DNA of 54,987 nucleotides from NCBI RefSeq assembly GCF_003263785.1, contig NZ_JYJK01000072.1:1-54987 (forward strand). The letters are read 5' to 3'. The notes beneath the pieces were generated by a model. It worked only from the letters and a program-made list of their open reading frames with translations. It searched no databases and was not told where the DNA came from. Within the stretch, counting starts at the first letter, position 1; every line of letters begins with the position of its first letter. Positions 53,341-54,987 of this stretch are shown here, one piece after another. Both the position numbers and the translations under genes were made by a program. This stretch comes from Vibrio variabilis (GTDB taxonomy: Bacteria > Pseudomonadota > Gammaproteobacteria > Enterobacterales > Vibrionaceae).

Positions 53341-54510
53341 TTAATGATGCCCTAGTAACGCAAGTGGGTGCTCTTGCTCACGCCACAGTGAAGTAAACAA
53401 GTTGTCGATCACTGACTTTGGCACCTGGCTGATGTGCGCGTATGCCCAATGGGGCATGCCGTCCTTGTCCACCAAGCGTGCACGCACCCCTTCCCGAAAT
53501 TCGCCATACTCGACGCTACGCAGCCCCAAGATCAGTTCAAGCCTAAAACAATCGGCCAATGACAAATGGTGATACTGTTTTAACTGGCGAAAACAAATGT
53601 GCGCGGTAATTGGGCTGCCATCCATTAAATTGCGCTGAGCCGTTTGCATCCACTTTTCGTGACAAGGTAACGCCTGAATGTTATCAAACACTTCTTCAAG
53701 CGTATCGGACGCACAAGCACGTTGAATGTCAGGAATTAACGGCAGAAGATGAGCAGCAGGTTTGGCGATGTTGGCATTGTCTGCAAGCTCGGTGAGTACT
53801 TCTGTTAAGTAGTCATAGCTGTCTTCAATGCTGTTCCAATCCGATTGCTGCAATTGATGCAGTAGCTTTTGTTTGTCCGTCGGTGCGTTCATATGATCAG
53901 CAAGTCTGACGTCGAGGGCGTCGGTGCCATTCATCATTACGCCCGTAAGTCCAAGGAACAAACCAATATCATCGTCGAGACGGTTCAGAAAATAGGTCGC
54001 ACCAACATCGGGAAACAACCCGATATGAATCTCTGGCATGGCTAATCGGGAATCTGGTGTCACCACTTTGTGAGACGCCCCCATAAAGAGCCCCATCCCA
54101 CCACCCATTACGATGCCTTCGCCCCATGCAATAATGGGTTTGCTATATGTATGGATGAGATAGTCACATTGATATTCTGTGCCAAAAAATGCTTCAGCGT
54201 AGGCTTTTGCATCTTCTATTGGTGCGTGTTTCATTTTGTCATGCAGAGTACGCACGTCACCGCCGGCACAGAACGCTTTCTCTCCTTCACCGTCCAGTAT
54301 CACGCACAGCACCGCGTCATCGTCGTGCCACTTTTCAAGTTGGTCATTAAGCAACACCAACATATTGTGAGTAAGAGCGTTGAGGGCTTTAGGATTGCAT
54401 AGGGTCGCAACGGCAATTTTGCTCTGTTGGTCACTACATACGATTTCTTGAAATCGAACGGTATCTTGAGTCGCTGGCGACGAGTTTGACGTTGAACTGG
54501 TTGTAGACAT
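53341..54510 (-). CDS. 3-hydroxyisobutyryl-CoA hydrolase (enoyl-CoA hydratase/isomerase family)
   Basis: About 389 residues, the length of HIBCH rather than of a simple hydratase (~260). Motifs: GEKAFCAGGDVRTLH, GEGIVMGGGMGLFMGASHKV (oxyanion hole), MPEIHIGLFPDVGATYFLNR with the catalytic Glu, and the extra C-terminal HIBCH region. It frees 3-hydroxyisobutyrate from CoA in valine degradation. The ATG at 54510 has AGGAGG immediately upstream; a start at 54534 overlaps the hydratase gene. Intact. Confidence 0.9.
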   Translation of the reverse strand: MSTTSSTSNSSPATQDTVRFQEIVCSDQQSKIAVATLCNPKALNALTHNMLVLLNDQLEKWHDDDAVLCVILDGEGEKAFCAGGDVRTLHDKMKHAPIEDAKAYAEAFFGTEYQCDYLIHTYSKPIIAWGEGIVMGGGMGLFMGASHKVVTPDSRLAMPEIHIGLFPDVGATYFLNRLDDDIGLFLGLTGVMMNGTDALDVRLADHMNAPTDKQKLLHQLQQSDWNSIEDSYDYLTEVLTELADNANIAKPAAHLLPLIPDIQRACASDTLEEVFDNIQALPCHEKWMQTAQRNLMDGSPITAHICFRQLKQYHHLSLADCFRLELILGLRSVEYGEFREGVRARLVDKDGMPHWAYAHISQVPKSVIDNLFTSLWREQEHPLALLGHH

Positions 54511-54518
54511 GGCGCCTC

Positions 54519-54987
54519 CTAACGATTTTTCCATTGTGGTGAACGCTTTTCTAGAAAGGCGTTGACGCCTTCTCGCTGATCTTCAGTATCAAACAGTTGA
54601 ATGAACAGCTCACGCTCTTTGACTAGCCCATGAGAAATAAAATGCTGGCGATTATTTTGGATAAGAGCTTTACAAGCTGTAACGGAAGATGGCGATTGAT
54701 GGGCAACTTGATTAGCAAGATTGGTCGAAGCAGTTAACGCCTCTCCCGAATTCACAATCTCTTCTACCAGTTTGATTTGAAGAGCTTGTGATGCATCAAT
54801 CTTCTCCCCGCACAAAATGATCCGCTTAGCCCAACCTTCTCCTACTAAAGCAGTTAAATTTTGGGTACCACCTGCGCATGGCAGTAGGCCAACCTTGGCT
54901 TCAGGCAGCGCCATCACGGCGTGCTCCTCGGCAATTCGAATATCACACGCCAAAGCAACTTCAAGCCCGCCTCCCATGGCATACCCG
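54519..54987 (-). CDS. Enoyl-CoA hydratase (5' end outside window)
   Basis: The frame is open from the window edge, so the N-terminus is missing; 155 residues are seen. The oxyanion-hole region GYAMGGGLEVALACDIRIA and the catalytic Glu region PEAKVGLLPCAGGTQNLT are present, and the end SPQWKNR is typical of short-chain hydratases. It hydrates methacrylyl-CoA or other enoyl-CoAs in the same pathway as the downstream hydrolase, whose ribosome site overlaps its stop. Confidence 0.9.
   Translation of the reverse strand, partial: GYAMGGGLEVALACDIRIAEEHAVMALPEAKVGLLPCAGGTQNLTALVGEGWAKRIILCGEKIDASQALQIKLVEEIVNSGEALTASTNLANQVAHQSPSSVTACKALIQNNRQHFISHGLVKERELFIQLFDTEDQREGVNAFLEKRSPQWKNR

Noticed and set aside
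1..54987. CRISPR arrays, insertion sequences, prophage or toxin-antitoxin pairs
   Set aside because: No spaced repeats, transposase or integrase frames, or paired small toxin/antitoxin genes were found. The XRE gene has no toxin partner.

Overview
The window looks like a stretch of a Vibrio-type gammaproteobacterial chromosome. The evidence is FabV enoyl-ACP reductase, the divergent tesA/ybbA pair, the kbl-tdh pair, an AroG-type DAHP synthase, KdgM/PL6/PL15/PL17 alginate genes and an E1/E2 plus ETF branched-chain acid block. From general knowledge of Vibrio genomes the gene set resembles the smaller chromosome, but no replicon marker is visible, so that is inference. No IS element, integrase, CRISPR array, rRNA or replication origin was seen.

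Layout. 0-13.5 kb holds housekeeping and accessory genes: ybbA (partial), tesA, fabV, a frameshifted GGDEF/EAL protein, a COG3044-type ATPase, a J-domain protein, aroG, a frameshifted M16 metalloprotease, a FAN1-like VRR-NUC nuclease and a MaoC hydratase. 13.8-14.5 kb holds tRNA-Ser(UGA), with a clean promoter and terminator, and a 3D-domain secreted protein. 14.5-19.7 kb holds a TRAP transporter (dctP-dctQ-dctM), a MATE pump and an OsmC-like protein. 19.8-34.7 kb is a complete alginate utilisation locus: a PL6 lipoprotein lyase and a KdgM porin at the envelope, an SLC5 sodium symporter, cytoplasmic PL15 and PL17 oligoalginate lyases, a collapsed kdgF, a probable DEH reductase, KdgK, Eda (frameshifted) and a GntR/FCD regulator. 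The route is alginate -> oligomers -> unsaturated monomer/DEH -> KDG -> KDPG -> pyruvate plus glyceraldehyde-3-phosphate. An 11-bp palindrome close to TTGTAnTACAA recurs upstream of the transcription units, usually with a CRP-like site farther out, which suggests one regulon. 34.9-38.8 kb holds threonine catabolism (kbl-tdh), a LysR gene and a small VOC protein. 39-48 kb holds a branched-chain/2-oxoacid dehydrogenase E1a-E1b-E2 operon, yjbR-nudix-ACT genes and the divergent etfBA / ETF-ubiquinone oxidoreductase genes around a LiuR-like site. 48-51.5 kb holds a C45-type hydrolase, an XRE regulator and a small envelope-protein cluster whose first gene has its Shine-Dalgarno buried in a 13-bp stem. 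51.5-55 kb holds valine/fatty-acid beta-oxidation genes: SDR, mmsB, 3-hydroxyisobutyryl-CoA hydrolase and enoyl-CoA hydratase (partial).

Three things stand out. First, at least nine genes, and probably up to twelve, carry single-nucleotide frameshifts, mostly in short homopolymers and mostly in conserved metabolic genes. Uncorrected sequencing or assembly error explains this better than mass gene decay, though decay cannot be excluded. Second, kdgF survives only as an in-frame 50-codon gene joining the N- and C-terminal ends of the cupin, with the metal-binding core missing. Third, several strong RNA/DNA structures are not explained by gene calls: a gap-free three-way-junction sequence after tesA, the RBS-sequestering stem at 49839-49902, and a terminator-like hairpin between dctP and dctQ.
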